Source: Proteles cristata cristata (taxonomy: Eukaryota; Chordata; Mammalia; Carnivora; Hyaenidae). From it: a DNA stretch of 64,000 bases. The translations under genes were made by a program, and so were the position numbers. This document shows positions 49,845-61,622 of this stretch, piece after piece. The notes under the pieces are model-generated. The model did no database searches. It was given only the letters and a program-made list of their open reading frames with translations, and was not told the origin of the DNA. The stretch lies in the NCBI GenBank assembly GCA_017311185.1, contig JAESUZ010001294.1, positions 434,001-498,000 of the forward strand. The letters are read 5' to 3'. Numbering within the stretch: the stretch's first letter is position 1; each line of letters starts with the position of its first letter.

Positions 49845-49912
49845 TCACTATATACCTAAAACTAACATAACATTATATGTCAGCCATACTCAAATTAAAA
49901 AAAAAGCCCACT
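49845..49912 (+). repeat. L1 3'-terminal tail
   Basis: 'ctatatacctaaaactaacat' and 'tcagccatactcaaatt' followed by poly-A is the usual terminal segment of carnivore L1s. Confidence 0.5.
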
Positions 49913-51100
49913 GATAACTTTTTATTTCTGACCACTATCTATAGCTGGATTTATAAATGGTGACTTTTCCTAATTCTATGAGACACGGGTTGGACAAGTA
50001 TGAATATACTTTTGGAGCAATACAGCAGGGTGTTTGAAAGCAGGGAAGTTCAGTATAGCAATTGCTCAATCCAATTCTGAAAAATTTGCTTTCCTTTTAA
50101 AAATCTTGAAGCGGCATTTTGCAGACTGAGTTCTTTTGACTCTGAGAAAAGGAAACAATACCACAAAAGATCTTTTCCCTATTTTGTATCACATAGCACC
50201 AATGGTGTATGGTCAAGCAAGTACATGACCTATGGCTATTATAGTATCTAGTGAAATATTACAAGTCAACCCTTAAAGTCTCTTGTCATTTATAATGCTA
50301 ATATTTAAAAATGCCATACTCAAAAGTTTTATAGAAGACTAACTTGTGGCATAGTCCAATCACGTTATGCATTTGGAAAAGGAGACCTCAGATTAAAAAA
50401 AAACTTTACTAGCTTAGTTTAAAAAAAAATTATTTCTGGGATGACTTTTAGGGAGTCAGGAAAGATTGCTCTCATATGTATTAATTTGTAAGAGGGAGAC
50501 AATCTGAATTTAAACAGACATACTTGGCACTCTCGGAACAGCTTTTCCCAGAGAGCATTGGACTCTTTCATGGTCTAGACTAGATACCTAAGTAAACAGT
50601 TACTAAAATAATATTGTCTTCTTATCTTTATCTACATTCATGGCCTCAGCAGTCCATGTCACCTCTCTTGTTGTCCTTCCCTGACTAGTTCACCTCTATG
50701 GCTGACTGCCAGTTCCTAATCTTTTTCTCTCCTGTTCGCATCCTCATTAGGTCACCTTTTTATCCAAAACATACTGACTTGAAATGGAAACTTTTTTTGT
50801 AGCTTTCTGAGACTTTCAGTTTCAACTCATGCTCACTTGGGCCTGCTGTATAACCTGTATTACACTGTGGTTTTCCCCCACTTGCTGGACTAAAAGTAAC
50901 TAAGTTAACTGCCTTTGTGGTTACTGAGTGGTGAGATTATTTTGGGCTGTGAGGACTGGGGGCAAGGTTAGGTTGGGGAGGGAGGTGAAATAAATTTCAC
51001 AGCTGAAACTAATCTTTCATTTTCAAGACTCATAAGCACTGCAATCTAATTCTTGTTAGGAATAGAATTAATGGAATTAATAGAATAGAATTAATAACCA
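49913..51100. other. Intergenic, no feature seen
   Basis: AT-rich single-copy-looking sequence beyond the 3' side of SENP8. No element recognised. Confidence 0.3.
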
Positions 51101-51108
51101 CACATTAT

Positions 51109-51339
51109 GTTTTTTTTTTAAATTTTTTTTTTAATGTTTTATTTATTTCTAGGAGAGAGAGAGAGAGAGACAGCGTGAGCAGGGGAGGGTCAGAGAGAGA
51201 GGGATTCACAGACTGAAACAGGCTCCAGGCTCTGAGCTGGCAGTAAGCACAGAGCCCGACGCGGGGCTCGAACCCACGAACGTAGATCACGACCTAAGCG
51301 AAAGTCGGACACTTAACCGACTAAGCCACCCAGGCGCCC
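51109..51339 (-). mobile_element. SINEC (felid type), same strand as SENP8
   Basis: Duplication CACATTAT at 51101-51108 and 51340-51347. Intact reverse head CTAAGCCACCCAGGCGCCCC. It reads in the SENP8 direction, so its tail presents AATAAA-type words on the - strand about 1.3 kb after the SENP8 stop. Confidence 0.9.
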
Positions 51340-51414
51340 CACATTATCTGGTTTTTAATTATTTGAAACAACTCAGAAAAAAACATCAATGATTTAGGAG
51401 GGATAGAATTTCTT

Positions 51415-52462
51415 TTTATTCTTAGTTCCATATCTTAAAAATTACATTGTCTGCATTTTGAATAAGTGACAGGGTTGAGAAAGGTCACTTTTTCTGCTTT
51501 ATAATCGCAAAAAACAAGCCAACTTTTAGTTTGCAAGTTTCAGATACAATAATAGTCCCGAAATCACCATGGTATAGCTGAAAACAATTCTGCCAGATAA
51601 TGGATAGAGAGGAAAGGAAAAACTATGATTATTAGAAAATAGCAATATTTATTACAAATAACAGGCAACCGTGGGAAGTTATCAGCTATGATTTTTAAAA
51701 CCACAGAACTTTGGATATAAAAGGAAGGTGTGTGCATGGCTAACAGAGAAGGTGAAGAAAAGCTGTTATCAATGCAGAGTAGCAAGTCAACCCATTCACT
51801 GAGCAAACTAAAAGGTTCAACAGCCATTTATTTTAATGAAGTTAAAGATTCCCCCTTTCTTAAAGCATTCCAGGAATCCAGTGGGGGAAGATAAGCTAAC
51901 ATCATCTTTATCAAATATCTGCAAAGGTTACAAAGACAGCCTGGAAAGCCTCTGCATGGTGAATGGAAGAGATATCACAGAACTGAATAACTGATTCTCA
52001 TAATAATCTTGAATTAGGTTAGATCTTGACCTGCTTTTAGCCAGTTGATCTCTTTAAATATGTAGGGCTGTGCAATAAGCTTTTGGTTCTTCTGTAATGT
52101 TCTCGCATTTCTCTGCATATGACATATACCTGGTTTCTTTAAACATCGCTGTGTTTCCTTTGAATAAGCAAATAGGAATAAGGGAGACAAAAAGGGAATT
52201 AGTAAATGTTAAGACAGTGTGGTTTTAAGGTTTTGATGGATAACTTCAAGATACTTTCACAGAGCATATTGCTTTCAAGTTAGGGTTAAAATGAAACTTT
52301 CCATGTGGATAATGCAGAGGATGACATTCTTCCAGAGAAAAATAAGAATACTAAGTTTCCCTCTACGAGGCATCTTCCTTCAGGCACTGAGATTACAGCC
52401 ATCCAATAAATGGGGATGAGCAGAAAGAGGAGACTTCAAAAGCCGGAAATATTCTTGGATAG
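51415..52462 (-). other. SENP8: Probable SENP8 3' UTR
   Basis: Repeat-free sequence after the SENP8 stop. On the - strand AATAAA occurs at 51827-51832, 51648-51653 and 51415-51420, all plausible poly(A) signals. Which is used cannot be decided from sequence, and alternatives may all be real. Confidence 0.45.
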
Positions 52463-53101
52463 CTAATTTTTGGCAAGTCTGGCAATGAGGTCTTTCCATT
52501 CTCCTCTTTTCTTTGTGATGTATGTAGGAGTGAGTAGCTGCAATAGTGATTCTGGCCGTTGCCTGAAGAAGTTCTGACACAAGGCCTCCGTGTTACATAT
52601 CACATACATCCCACAGTCATAGCTGTTCTGTTGAGCAGGGGCTTTCTCTTCCACAAAGGCCAGTTTGTCTCCTTTTCTGCCTAAGAAAGCCTCCAGTTTC
52701 TCTGCTACCTGCTTTGCATGGATTGAGTTGCTTCTGCTATGGGAATCATAATGAAAAAAGCTATTTTTATCTTGGACATAAACCAACAAACTCCAATGGG
52801 TTCCCCCAGCTGCCTCATTGGAATTATCATTGATGGCTAAAAATACAACTCTCTTGTTGGGGAGGTCCAAGGGTTCAAGGAACAAGGCAATCTCTGCTTT
52901 GTTGCTGGTACACTTGATGAACTGGGTAACTTCAGGGCTGATGAAGCAGACATGGTCAGAGCAGTCATGAAACTGACTGTTGGCAAAGTACTCAAAGGCA
53001 AATCCAATAATATGGTCATTGAGCCAACTTGGGGGATCCAACAGCGAGACGTCTGATTGCCGCAGTAGACTGTCCATGTAACTCAAGACCACAGGGTCCA
53101 T
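52463..53101 (-). CDS. SENP8: SENP8 / DEN1 / NEDP1, NEDD8-specific cysteine protease
   Basis: A single uninterrupted frame of 212 codons, the same length as the human protein. SENP8 is a C48-family (ULP/SENP-fold) protease that processes the NEDD8 precursor and removes NEDD8 from hyper-neddylated cullins and other proteins in cytosol and nucleus. All expected catalytic residues are present: His102 (GGTHWSLLVY), Asp119 (FFHYDSHSRSNS), the oxyanion Gln157 and nucleophile Cys163 (QQNSYDCGMYVI). Trp26 in PPSWLNDHII, a NEDD8-contacting position, is kept. The whole coding region lies in one exon, with the splice acceptor 36 bases before the ATG. No stop, frameshift or retrocopy sign (no A tail or flanking duplication) is seen, so this is the functional locus. 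It converges on GRAMD2A. Confidence 0.97.
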   Translation of the reverse strand: MDPVVLSYMDSLLRQSDVSLLDPPSWLNDHIIGFAFEYFANSQFHDCSDHVCFISPEVTQFIKCTSNKAEIALFLEPLDLPNKRVVFLAINDNSNEAAGGTHWSLLVYVQDKNSFFHYDSHSRSNSIHAKQVAEKLEAFLGRKGDKLAFVEEKAPAQQNSYDCGMYVICNTEALCQNFFRQRPESLLQLLTPTYITKKRGEWKDLIARLAKN

Positions 53102-53140
53102 CTTGTACTGACCAGGGCTGATCAGAAATTCCAGTAGCTG
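53102..53140 (-). other. SENP8: SENP8 5' UTR part of coding exon and splice acceptor
   Basis: On the - strand the sequence reads CTGCCTCTCCTTCAG then CTACTGGAATTT, giving an acceptor with the exon starting at 53137 and 36 untranslated bases before the ATG. Upstream 5' UTR exon(s) were not identified. Confidence 0.75.
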
Positions 53141-53663
53141 AAGGAGAGGCAGAAGATAATATTTACTGCTGAATATGATACCTTGCTGTAAAATGGTAGC
53201 TACTCTTACAGGTTTTTTTTTTTAAGATTAAATATAATTGTAAAGTTTTTGGCAATAATGCCTGGCTGGCTAAGAGTAAACATTCAAGAGATTCTAGCTT
53301 CTGGGCTGTATGTTAACAATTAGTTAAAACGAAAACTTTGGAAAATTTTCATGCTGAAACAGTAAGCATGAATTTTTATCTTCCTCTTTAAATGCAGAGA
53401 TCGGTTAAAATTATAACAAATGTTTTTCAAACTTCCTAGCATTAACCATATATTTGGTCCTTTAGTGAATATGCATGATAACAATGGCAAATTATTTTTA
53501 CATTAAAGTGACTGTTCAAAGAGTCTAAAGAAAAATGCTGCTTATTAACAGGGGAAATAGTTTCCATTTTAACATTTATTTTCAAGAGATAAGATAAAAA
53601 TATTGCTTCCTCATTCCATAATGGAAAGTGACAGTAATTCGAGTTGTAGTTAAAAGGAACTAC
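53141..53663. other. SENP8: SENP8 upstream intron, no feature seen
   Basis: AT-rich intronic sequence on the 5' side of the SENP8 coding exon. Confidence 0.4.
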
Positions 53664-53882
53664 GGGGCGCCTGGATGGCTCAGCTGGTTAAGTGTCCAAC
53701 TTCGGCGCAGGTCATGATCTCACAGTTTGTGGCTCCGGCCCCATGTCGGGCTCTGTGCTGACAGCTCAGAGCCTGGAGCCTGCTTTGGATTCTGTGTCTC
53801 CCTCTCTCTGTCTGCCCTTTCCCTGCTTGTGCTTTCTCTCTCTCTCAAAAAATAAATAAATAAACTTAAACAAAAATAAATG
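53664..53882 (+). mobile_element. SINEC (felid type)
   Basis: GGGGCGCCTGGATGGCTCAG head, complete body, AAATAAATAAATAAAC tail. Duplication AAAGGAACTAC at 53653-53663 and 53883-53893. The only SINE in this intron running against SENP8. Confidence 0.92.
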
Positions 53883-54064
53883 AAAGGAACTACAATTTCA
53901 AGAACAGAAAACCATGAGAGGAATACAAATGAAAAACATTCCTGATTCTGCCCAGCTGTGAGCATGAGTGATCTAGTACTTCTCATCCATTTCTCAGCTT
54001 TAACCTCAAGGGGTAAGATAAAGACTATGTAATATTTATAAGTTAGAAATTTTTATCATTGAAA

Positions 54065-54280
54065 GGTAGTAAGGCACAGGAGTCAGGAGACCTGGATCTA
54101 GCCCTAGTTTTATCACAAAATTTAAATGATTTTGTCCTTGCTTTCGTTGTCTGTAAAAAAGGGTATATATCTGCTTACGTGCCTCAGTGAGTTCCAAAAA
54201 GGCCAAATAATTTTACTTGAAGGTATTAAAAGAACATAAAATGTTGTAGCAATAACATTTATATTATTAACTAAATGATA
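54065..54280. repeat. MIR element
   Basis: 'caggagtcaggagacctggat', 'tttgtccttgctttcgttgtctgtaaaa' and 'gtgcctcagtgagttcc' in MIR order. Confidence 0.45.
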
Positions 54281-54983
54281 TTAGTAAGATGATCAGAAAA
54301 TCTACACAGTGCTCCACACCAGTGAAAGCAAGTAAAGTTTGGAAGCAAACATCTCTTCATATTATCTTGTCCAAACAAAAGCATGACTAACTCAGAGTAC
54401 AGAGAGACAAAGTATATGATAAGATTAATATGCCCCTGATCACCAAAGGTAAGGTGCTAACAAAGGCAAGAAGTCTGATAAGTGTGGCAGGTAACATAAT
54501 ATTTGAGCCAGAGAGAGTTAACTGCTGTGCACTGACCTGGCAGCATTACAACATCGCTAAAAATCACAAAGCAATAAACGGTCACATGCTGAGTGAGAGT
54601 ATAAAACAAAGCATATTATAAGAAAATAATATCATTTCTGTGAAAGACTGGGGTAGAATAATCAATTAAATCAATTCTGGCCATTAGACCGGGTATTTTA
54701 CCATTTGATTACACTACTAAAATAATAAAATTTTGTGGCACAGCCATTTTTCTGTACTCAAAACTCTGCAAAAACCTATACGAAAAAATAAATGTACCCC
54801 TCAAGAAAGAAGACCCTAAAGTAAATGAGGTAATTAAGAAGCACCAAAGATGGTTTTATGTGCATATAGTATATAATACTCTGAACTATTTCAGAAACAA
54901 TATAAGGCTGCTTATGAGAAATATATATATACATACACAAAATAAGATGGCATGAACAAATCTTAAGACTTTCTTTGCTTTAA
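54281..54983. other. SENP8: SENP8 upstream intron, no feature seen
   Basis: AT-rich sequence. A 63-codon frame at 54430 has no recognisable similarity. Confidence 0.3.
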
Positions 54984-55444
54984 AAAATTTTTTTTAATGA
55001 TAATTTATTTATTTTATTTATTTATTTATTTATTTATTTAAATGTTTTATTTATTTATTTCGAGGAGAGAGAGAGACAGCATGAGAGGGGAGGGTCAGAG
55101 AGAGAGGGAGTGACAGACTCTGAAACAGGCTCCAGGCTCTGAGCTGGCAGTCAGCACAGAGCCCGACGCGGGGCTCGAACCCACGAACCGCGAGATCATG
55201 ACCTGAGCGAAAGTTGGACGCTTAACCGACTAAGCCACCCGGGCGCCCCAATGATTATTTATTTTTGAGAGAGAGGCAAGAGTGCAAGTGGGGGAGGGGC
55301 AGAGAAGGAGACAAAGAATCCAAAGCAGGCTCCAGGCTCTGAACTGTCAGTGCAGAGCCAGATGAGGGGCTCGAACCTACAAACCATGAGATCATGACCT
55401 GAGCCAAAGTTGGATGTTTAACTGATTGAGCCATCAGGTGGCCC
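54984..55444 (-). mobile_element. SINEC, antisense, interrupted host copy
   Basis: Tail part at 54984-55011 and body/head at 55250-55444 (reverse head decayed to GAGCCATCAGGTGGCCC). Flanks AAATCTTAAGACTTT and AAATCTTAAGATTTT match with one change. Confidence 0.82.
55012..55249 (-). mobile_element. SINEC (felid type), antisense, nested in a SINE tail
   Basis: AATGATAATTTATTT before and AATGATTATTTATTT after mark the duplicated target inside the host tail. Starts with a (TATT)n run at about 55001-55042. Reverse head GCCACCCGGGCGCCCC. Confidence 0.88.
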
Positions 55445-55705
55445 GAAATCTTAAGATTTTCTTAAGAAAAGAGAATAACTTCAAGAGAGATATAAACTGG
55501 AGCCTGGAACAAAGTTTAACGAGGCATAGAGCACAGTTGCTATGGGTGGGCCACAAATTTGGCTTTAAGGTTTTTGGCAGCTAACCAGAGAGTATTAAGT
55601 TAAACATTCACAATGTCCACAAGGTAAAAACAAAGCAATTGCTCAGGAGAGGTAAAAGCATTCTTTGTATTAAGGTTAGACAGTTTTCTTTCAAGAAATT
55701 TTCCT

Positions 55706-55917
55706 TTTTTTTTTTTTTTAATGTTTTATTTGTTTCTGAGAGAGAGAGAGAGAGCTGGGGAAGGTCACAGAGAGAGGGAGATACAGAATCTGAAACAGGC
55801 TCCAGGCTCCGAGCTGGCAGTCAGCACAGAGCCCGACTGGGGCTCAAACCCATGAACCATGAGATCATGACCTGAGCTGAAGTCGGAGGCTTAACTGACA
55901 AGCCACCCAGGTGCCCC
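55706..55917 (-). mobile_element. SINEC (felid type), antisense
   Basis: Perfect 13-base duplication AAGAAATTTTCCT at 55693-55705 and 55918-55930. Reverse head AGCCACCCAGGTGCCCC. Confidence 0.92.
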
Positions 55918-56372
55918 AAGAAATTTTCCTAAAAGACATGGTATATCATAATGAATAATTCTTATGAGAGATGAAGTAGTCTCTTATAATTTGCCAGTCT
56001 AAAGGCAAATGAATAAACAGGAGTCTAGTAAAAACAAGTCTATGGAGGCTAGGAGCTCAGTTTGCTGCTGATCTGACTTAAGAGTAAATATGAAGATGGA
56101 ATGACTGGAAAGTGGAATGACTGCTTGTGCATCAAGCAAGTCTCCCTCAATCTCTTCCCCCTGCTCTCAGTGAGTAGTGGTGAGTACCAACCAGACTGTA
56201 CTGCCTGGCAAATACCTGGAGACCTACTCTCTATACTGAAATCAGACCTACATCTTAACAGCCAACCCAACCAGGGATAGGAGCCTACAAAGAGAAGAGT
56301 GTCCGAAAAGACAGGCATCTCACCTTGGAGGGAGTGACATAAGTGGCCAAGATTTCTTTCAGAAAATAGTTT

Positions 56373-56604
56373 GTCTTTTTTTAAGGGCTCCTTTAAAATT
56401 TTTTTCTTAATGTTTATTATTTATTTTTGAGAGAGAGCGAGCGAGCGAGCACAAGTGGAGGAGGGGCAGAGAGAGAAGAAGGAGACACAGAATCTGAGGC
56501 AGGCTCCAGGCTCAGAGCACGACGTGGGGCTCGAACCCATGAACTGTGAGATCATGACCTGAGCCGAAGTCAGACGTTTAACTGACTGAGCTACCCAGGC
56601 ACCC
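56373..56604 (-). mobile_element. SINEC (felid type), antisense
   Basis: Perfect 13-base duplication CAGAAAATAGTTT at 56360-56372 and 56605-56617. A GAGCGAGCGAGC patch sits in the (GA)n part. Confidence 0.9.
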
Positions 56605-56789
56605 CAGAAAATAGTTTTAGTGTTCTGTTTGATTTTGAAAACATCCAACATACAGACAATGGGTCAATCAGGATCTAGTTCTGTCCCATCCAGCATGGTA
56701 GCAATAGTTTAACTCCAACAATTCTAAAGCAAATGGAACCAAACTAACCTTTGGCCAAAGCATTGTTAGCCAGGAAAAACTCTAAAATT

Positions 56790-56950
56790 CACATCTGAAG
56801 ACTTGAATTTTAGACTGAATTCTGTTACTCATTGGCCGTATGATCATAAATAAACTACTTAATTTCTTTAAGCCTCAGTATCCTCTTCTATAAAGTGAGA
56901 ATATTAATACATGGCCTTTATCTTAGAGTATTTGTCAATATAAAATGAAG
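56790..56950. repeat. MIR element
   Basis: 'tagactgaattctgttactc', 'aatttctttaagcctcagtatcctc', 'tataaagtgagaatattaata' in MIR order. Confidence 0.55.
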
Positions 56951-57054
56951 AAGCATTGGTAATTAAGATTTTAAAAAATATAACATAAAGTAGTATTTCC
57001 AGACATCTACTATGTCACGAGGAAATTTATATCCCAATAAGTGATAACTGTGAT

Positions 57055-57960
57055 GTATTTCATTTAACAAATGTTTACTGAGTGCTTTCTCTTTGCTAGG
57101 GGTTGAAAATACAGGATGGGAATGAAATTGTCATAGTTTCTACCCTGGCTGAGCTTAAGCCTATTATGTTATAATGAACACATAGTGAATATACAATTCT
57201 TTTACTCAATAAACACCTACTGAGTACCTAATATTAGCTGCTGTTGGAGATACCAAAATGTATAAATGGCTTATTGTCAAGATCAGAAACCCACAAGGGG
57301 CAGAAATAAAATGTATGGGAATTCAGAAGAGAGAACAATCACTCCTGGCTAAGAGGGTGAAAGGGAAAGAGACCTGAGATCAGGAAAGAATTCAAGAAAA
57401 AAGTGGCATAAAAGCCAGCTCTTGAAAGGCAGGTAGAGTTAGATGCATGGAAAAGGGTTTTAAGAAGGTAAGAGAGGCAAGGGAAGTGCCTTTAGAGGCT
57501 TAGTCCAGTCTGGCTGGAATGAATTAGGAATAGGGGTACAGATGAAGGTCAGAGGAAGATTATTAGAAGCTAAATGGTAAAAGACTGAAGTCCAGGTGAA
57601 AGAGTCTGGAATTTATAATGGAGGAAATGGGAATCCATTAATGGCAAGGCTGGTGCTTTAGGAAGTTTAATAATTCAGCCATAGTACATAGGAGTACTTG
57701 GTAGGGAGAGCAACTGGTGGAAGTGATCAAGTAGATTTTTACTGAAACTGAAGGTAGGAGGAAATGACCTAAATTAGGGGAAATGGTAGCAGAAATGGGG
57801 AGGCAAGGAGGAAAGGTATTGTAGACAGAGACTAAATAAGTGATCAGAGAACAGCGGATAAGAGAATCATTAGGAAATCATCTGTGGGTTTTAGTTGGGG
57901 TGACCAAAAGGATGAAGACAATCCCATTACTAATAGAATAGGGATAAGGGAGACAGACAG
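57055..57960. repeat. Ancient interspersed repeats (family not named)
   Basis: 'aacaaatgtttactgagtgc' and 'aataaacacctactgagtacc' start two copies. 'gcataaaagccagctcttga', 'ggaatgaattaggaataggg' and 'gggaatccattaatggcaagg' parallel the 44-47 kb repeats. Confidence 0.4.
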
Positions 57961-58329
57961 GGATCCAGCAAAAGAACCAAGAACCATCTAGAATCATCCT
58001 AGGGATATTTCGTTTCTATACAGTGAGCACTGTGCTTGGCACATCTGAGGTACAATAAATGTTTGTCAGATGAATGACACATTTCAAAAAAGAATAAGAA
58101 AATATAGATTAGGGGAAAAAAGAGAAAAAAGGCCTCTTAAGATGTCTGCATTGTCTGTAACATTCCCTTTTCTGCTTTGGCTTTGTGTTTTGTCTTTTCT
58201 TCTCTGTTACTTAATGATAATAAGGTCTATGTTCTTGGCCTTGGTGGGTGGTAAAGAAGACTGGAGAGTGAACTGGGAAGACAATAACCTCCTCATACTT
58301 CTATTTGTAAAGTCCTACAAAATATATTA

Positions 58330-58575
58330 TAGTTCTATGTTTTGGGGCTAGGAGGCTTTGGGTCCAGCCTCTGACTTTGTCACTTGCCTAGGTATGTGAA
58401 ACTGGGCAAGTTATTTATTCTCTTTCTGGGCCTCATTTTCCTCATCTTTAAAATGAGATAACAATAATACCTGCCTCACAGGATTGTTACACGAAATAAA
58501 AACATGAGAGAAAACACTCAGCATGTCATCTAACATATATAGCAGGCTCTCAAAAAGAGTTTTCTTCCTTGCTCC
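58330..58575. repeat. MIR element, well preserved
   Basis: 'cagcctctgactttgtcactt', 'gaaactgggcaagttattta', 'tgggcctcattttcctcatct', 'aaaatgagataacaataat' and 'acctgcctcacaggattgtta' are textbook MIR words. Confidence 0.75.
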
Positions 58576-59141
58576 CTGTATTTGGGCTGGTAATAATGGG
58601 CCTTAGAAATTTCTTGAAAATAAAACACATTTGTCTTTTTCATAAGGCCACAAAATCATCAAGGATAGATTTAGCTAGGGCAGGACTCTGTGCTCTGTGC
58701 TTTACCTTTGGCAGAAGAAGGGTGAATGCTAACTCCAGAGACAACTGTTCTCTCGACTTGAGTGGAGCAATGATGTTAATATCTTGTCAGTATACACATA
58801 CCCTGCAATAACAGTTTATGACATCTCCCACTTCTACAGCTAACTGAAGCTAAATCGAATCCATAGTATAGAATAATTCCTAAACAAAGTCTTAATTTTA
58901 GCAAAAGGAAGATACTTTTTCATATTAATTGTAAAATCCTTAGAATGTATATTACTAGAATATTTGTTATTCAAAAAAAAAAGGTAATTACATAAAAGGT
59001 AATAAAAACTACCTTAAAGGGAAAATTTACAATTCAATAGAAGCCAATCTGATTACCTGCTGATATAAGTAAAGGAAGCTGCTGGTTCAGTAAAAAACCA
59101 CTAGGTTGGACGTCAGTTTCAACAAACTATGTTCTAAAGGA

Positions 59142-59335
59142 GTGCTGTTCAATAGTACTTTTGATGATTATGGAAATGTTCCTTACTGGCAATGTCCGAT
59201 ACAGTAGTCACTTGCCACATGTGGCTACTGAGCACTTGAAATGTGGCTTGTAAGACTGTGACACTGAATATTTAATTTTCATTTAAACTTAAATTTAAAT
59301 ATCTACATGTGGCTACTGGCTACTATTTTAGACAG
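59142..59335. repeat. hAT-type nonautonomous DNA transposon
   Basis: 'tgccacatgtggctactgagc' and 'acatgtggctactggctac' are diagnostic words. The ends AGTGCTGTTCAAT and TTAGACAGCAC form terminal inverted repeats. Confidence 0.65.
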
Positions 59336-59689
59336 CACGGTTCCACAGATTCCATAGGTATTTCTTGAAAGAAAAAAATAAGTTCATATGGTTAAATAGG
59401 TTAGAGAATTGCTGCATCCTAAAACTCTTTATTGAAGGTTCATAATGCACACAATCATATTAGAGGCTAGAAGTTTTGTAATAAGGAAATGTAACTTTTC
59501 TTGGTCTCATTTTTCCCCCCAAACTCATTTGACCGTGAGACACTTTTTTTTTTTTAACAGAATATCTATTAATACCTTATTGGCTACGTAGTGAAGTTTG
59601 AGATATGCTTGCTGAGTTATTTAATAAATGGCAGTGAGTCAACATGTTAATCATTTGATAAAAAAAAAGTTAGATCTCAGCCTCATACC

Positions 59690-60320
59690 TTATATCAAAT
59701 CATATTTTAGGTGGAGTAAAATTTAAATATTAAGAAAAAAAAATTAGAAGAAAGTGGAGCTAAATACATTTACGTGACTGGCCAATAAATGCATGAAAAG
59801 ATACTCAACACTTTGCTAGTAATCAAAGGAAATCAAGTTAAAGCAAGATTTTATTTTTCACCTATCAAATTAGCAAAGATGAGGAAAACTGATAATAACT
59901 AGCATTGCTGAGAGACCATGGGAAAATAGGCATTCTCACTGTTGACAGGAGTATAAACAAATATAAGCTTTTTGAAGCATAATTTGCCATTATATTTTAA
60001 TTCTTAAGAAATGTCTACGTGAAAGTATTACACTTTCAGAAATCTAAGGGAAATATTAAGAATGTGTGCAAAAATTTAAGAAGGATGCTCAGCACAGCAG
60101 TATTTATAATAGAAAAACTGAAACAATCTGAAAGTTCAAAAGAGGACTTATTTAAGTAATAGATTTTCATACACTGAAATATTTTCAGTCATTAAAAAAT
60201 AAAGTTGTAGATACAAATTTATTGTCATGGAAAGATGTATATGATAGGCTATGAAAAGGAAGTTTATATAAAAATTTATACAAGAAAAATATACACAAAA
60301 ATAATCAAGAATGATAGCCA
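59690..60320 (+). mobile_element. L1-like LINE fragment
   Basis: 'aagatactcaacactttgcta', 'caaaggaaatcaagttaaag', 'tcaaattagcaaagatgagg', 'ctcagcacagcagtatttata' and 'ttcagtcattaaaaaataa' follow L1 order. Confidence 0.6.
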
Positions 60321-61371
60321 AGTTTAAACATAGTTTTAAAAAGAATTATTAATACTTCATAACTTTTTTCCTTCTACCTTTTAATACTGTTTGCTTTATA
60401 TTTTCCCCCTTTCTTTTTATAATGAGTATATAACCAACAAATACAGTTATTTCCATTCAGGAAACAAAAGATATACCATCTCCCACTCTTAAACTGGTCT
60501 AAAATATGTCTGTTTCTTCAACTCACTGATCTCTTCTGTCCTCTGGAAAATAAGAAAAAACAAAAGAGAGAAAGTCTAATCTCTCTTCTATAAATCTTCA
60601 AACACAAAGATATAAAATTAATCTGTTTACTAAAATTAGATTATGTCCAACTTCTAATGTATGATTCCATTTGCAATTTTACAAAAAGAATCAAATCCAA
60701 AGATCAAATGTGCTTTTCATGGCAGCATAAGCAGAAATATTTTCAGGAAGGAAGTTCAAACTTTTTTTTTGGGTTTCAATTTCCCCCTATTAAATGTTTC
60801 CTTTTAATACTAGCCTAAACCTAAAGATCTGTAAAAAGTGGAATGTAAAAATTACTATCAAGACTTATATATCCCTCTTGAGGGCAGAGATTATTATATT
60901 TTACTCATCCCCGTTTCTCTAGTGCTTGACAAACTGGGGAATATTTAATAAATGTTTTTCCTGAATAAAATACAGAAGTAACATACATTTTGAAACACTT
61001 CTCCTAAAATACAAAATTGTTATAAATAGAAAGATTTCTAAATTTTATAAATTATTTATAAACTGAACACTATTCCTCTTGACATCAATATTTTACAAAT
61101 AGAGGAATTCAGCTCTCAAAGTAGGAAAAAACCACTGGTATGATGATGATGATGCTTGTTAACTCTACTATCATAATACTTAACTTTTAAGTCTTTTAAG
61201 TATCAATTCCATTTGGTCCTGCCTTAGGCCAGGGAGATAAACTAGATGATATTCTAGAATTTGTTCTAGCACCAAGGTTCTCTATTTACTGCTTTGTTAC
61301 TAGGCATAGTATCAATGGCTAAGAGGTCATTGACCATGAAAATAATTTTATTTTCAGTCTCCTGTTTCTAA
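60321..61371. other. SENP8: SENP8 upstream intron, no feature seen
   Basis: AT-rich sequence without a recognisable element. A short GATGATGAT patch occurs at 61141-61153. Confidence 0.3.
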
Positions 61372-61389
61372 CTCAAAGGTTCCATTTCT

Positions 61390-61622
61390 TTTTTTTTTTT
61401 TAAACTTTTTTTTTAAATATTTTTTTTATTTATTTCTAGGAGAGAGAGAGAGACAGCATGAGCAGGGGAGGGTCAGAGAGAGGGAGTCACAGACTGGAAC
61501 AGGCTCCAGGCTCTGAGATGGCAGTCAGCACAGAGCCAGACGCGGGGCTCGAACCCACGAACCGCGAGATCATGACCCAAGCGAAAGTCGGACGCTTAAC
61601 CGACTAAGCCACCCAGGAGCCT
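61390..61622 (-). mobile_element. SINEC (felid type), antisense, young copy
   Basis: Perfect 18-base duplication CTCAAAGGTTCCATTTCT at 61372-61389 and 61623-61640. Reverse head AAGCCACCCAGGAGCC. Confidence 0.94.
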
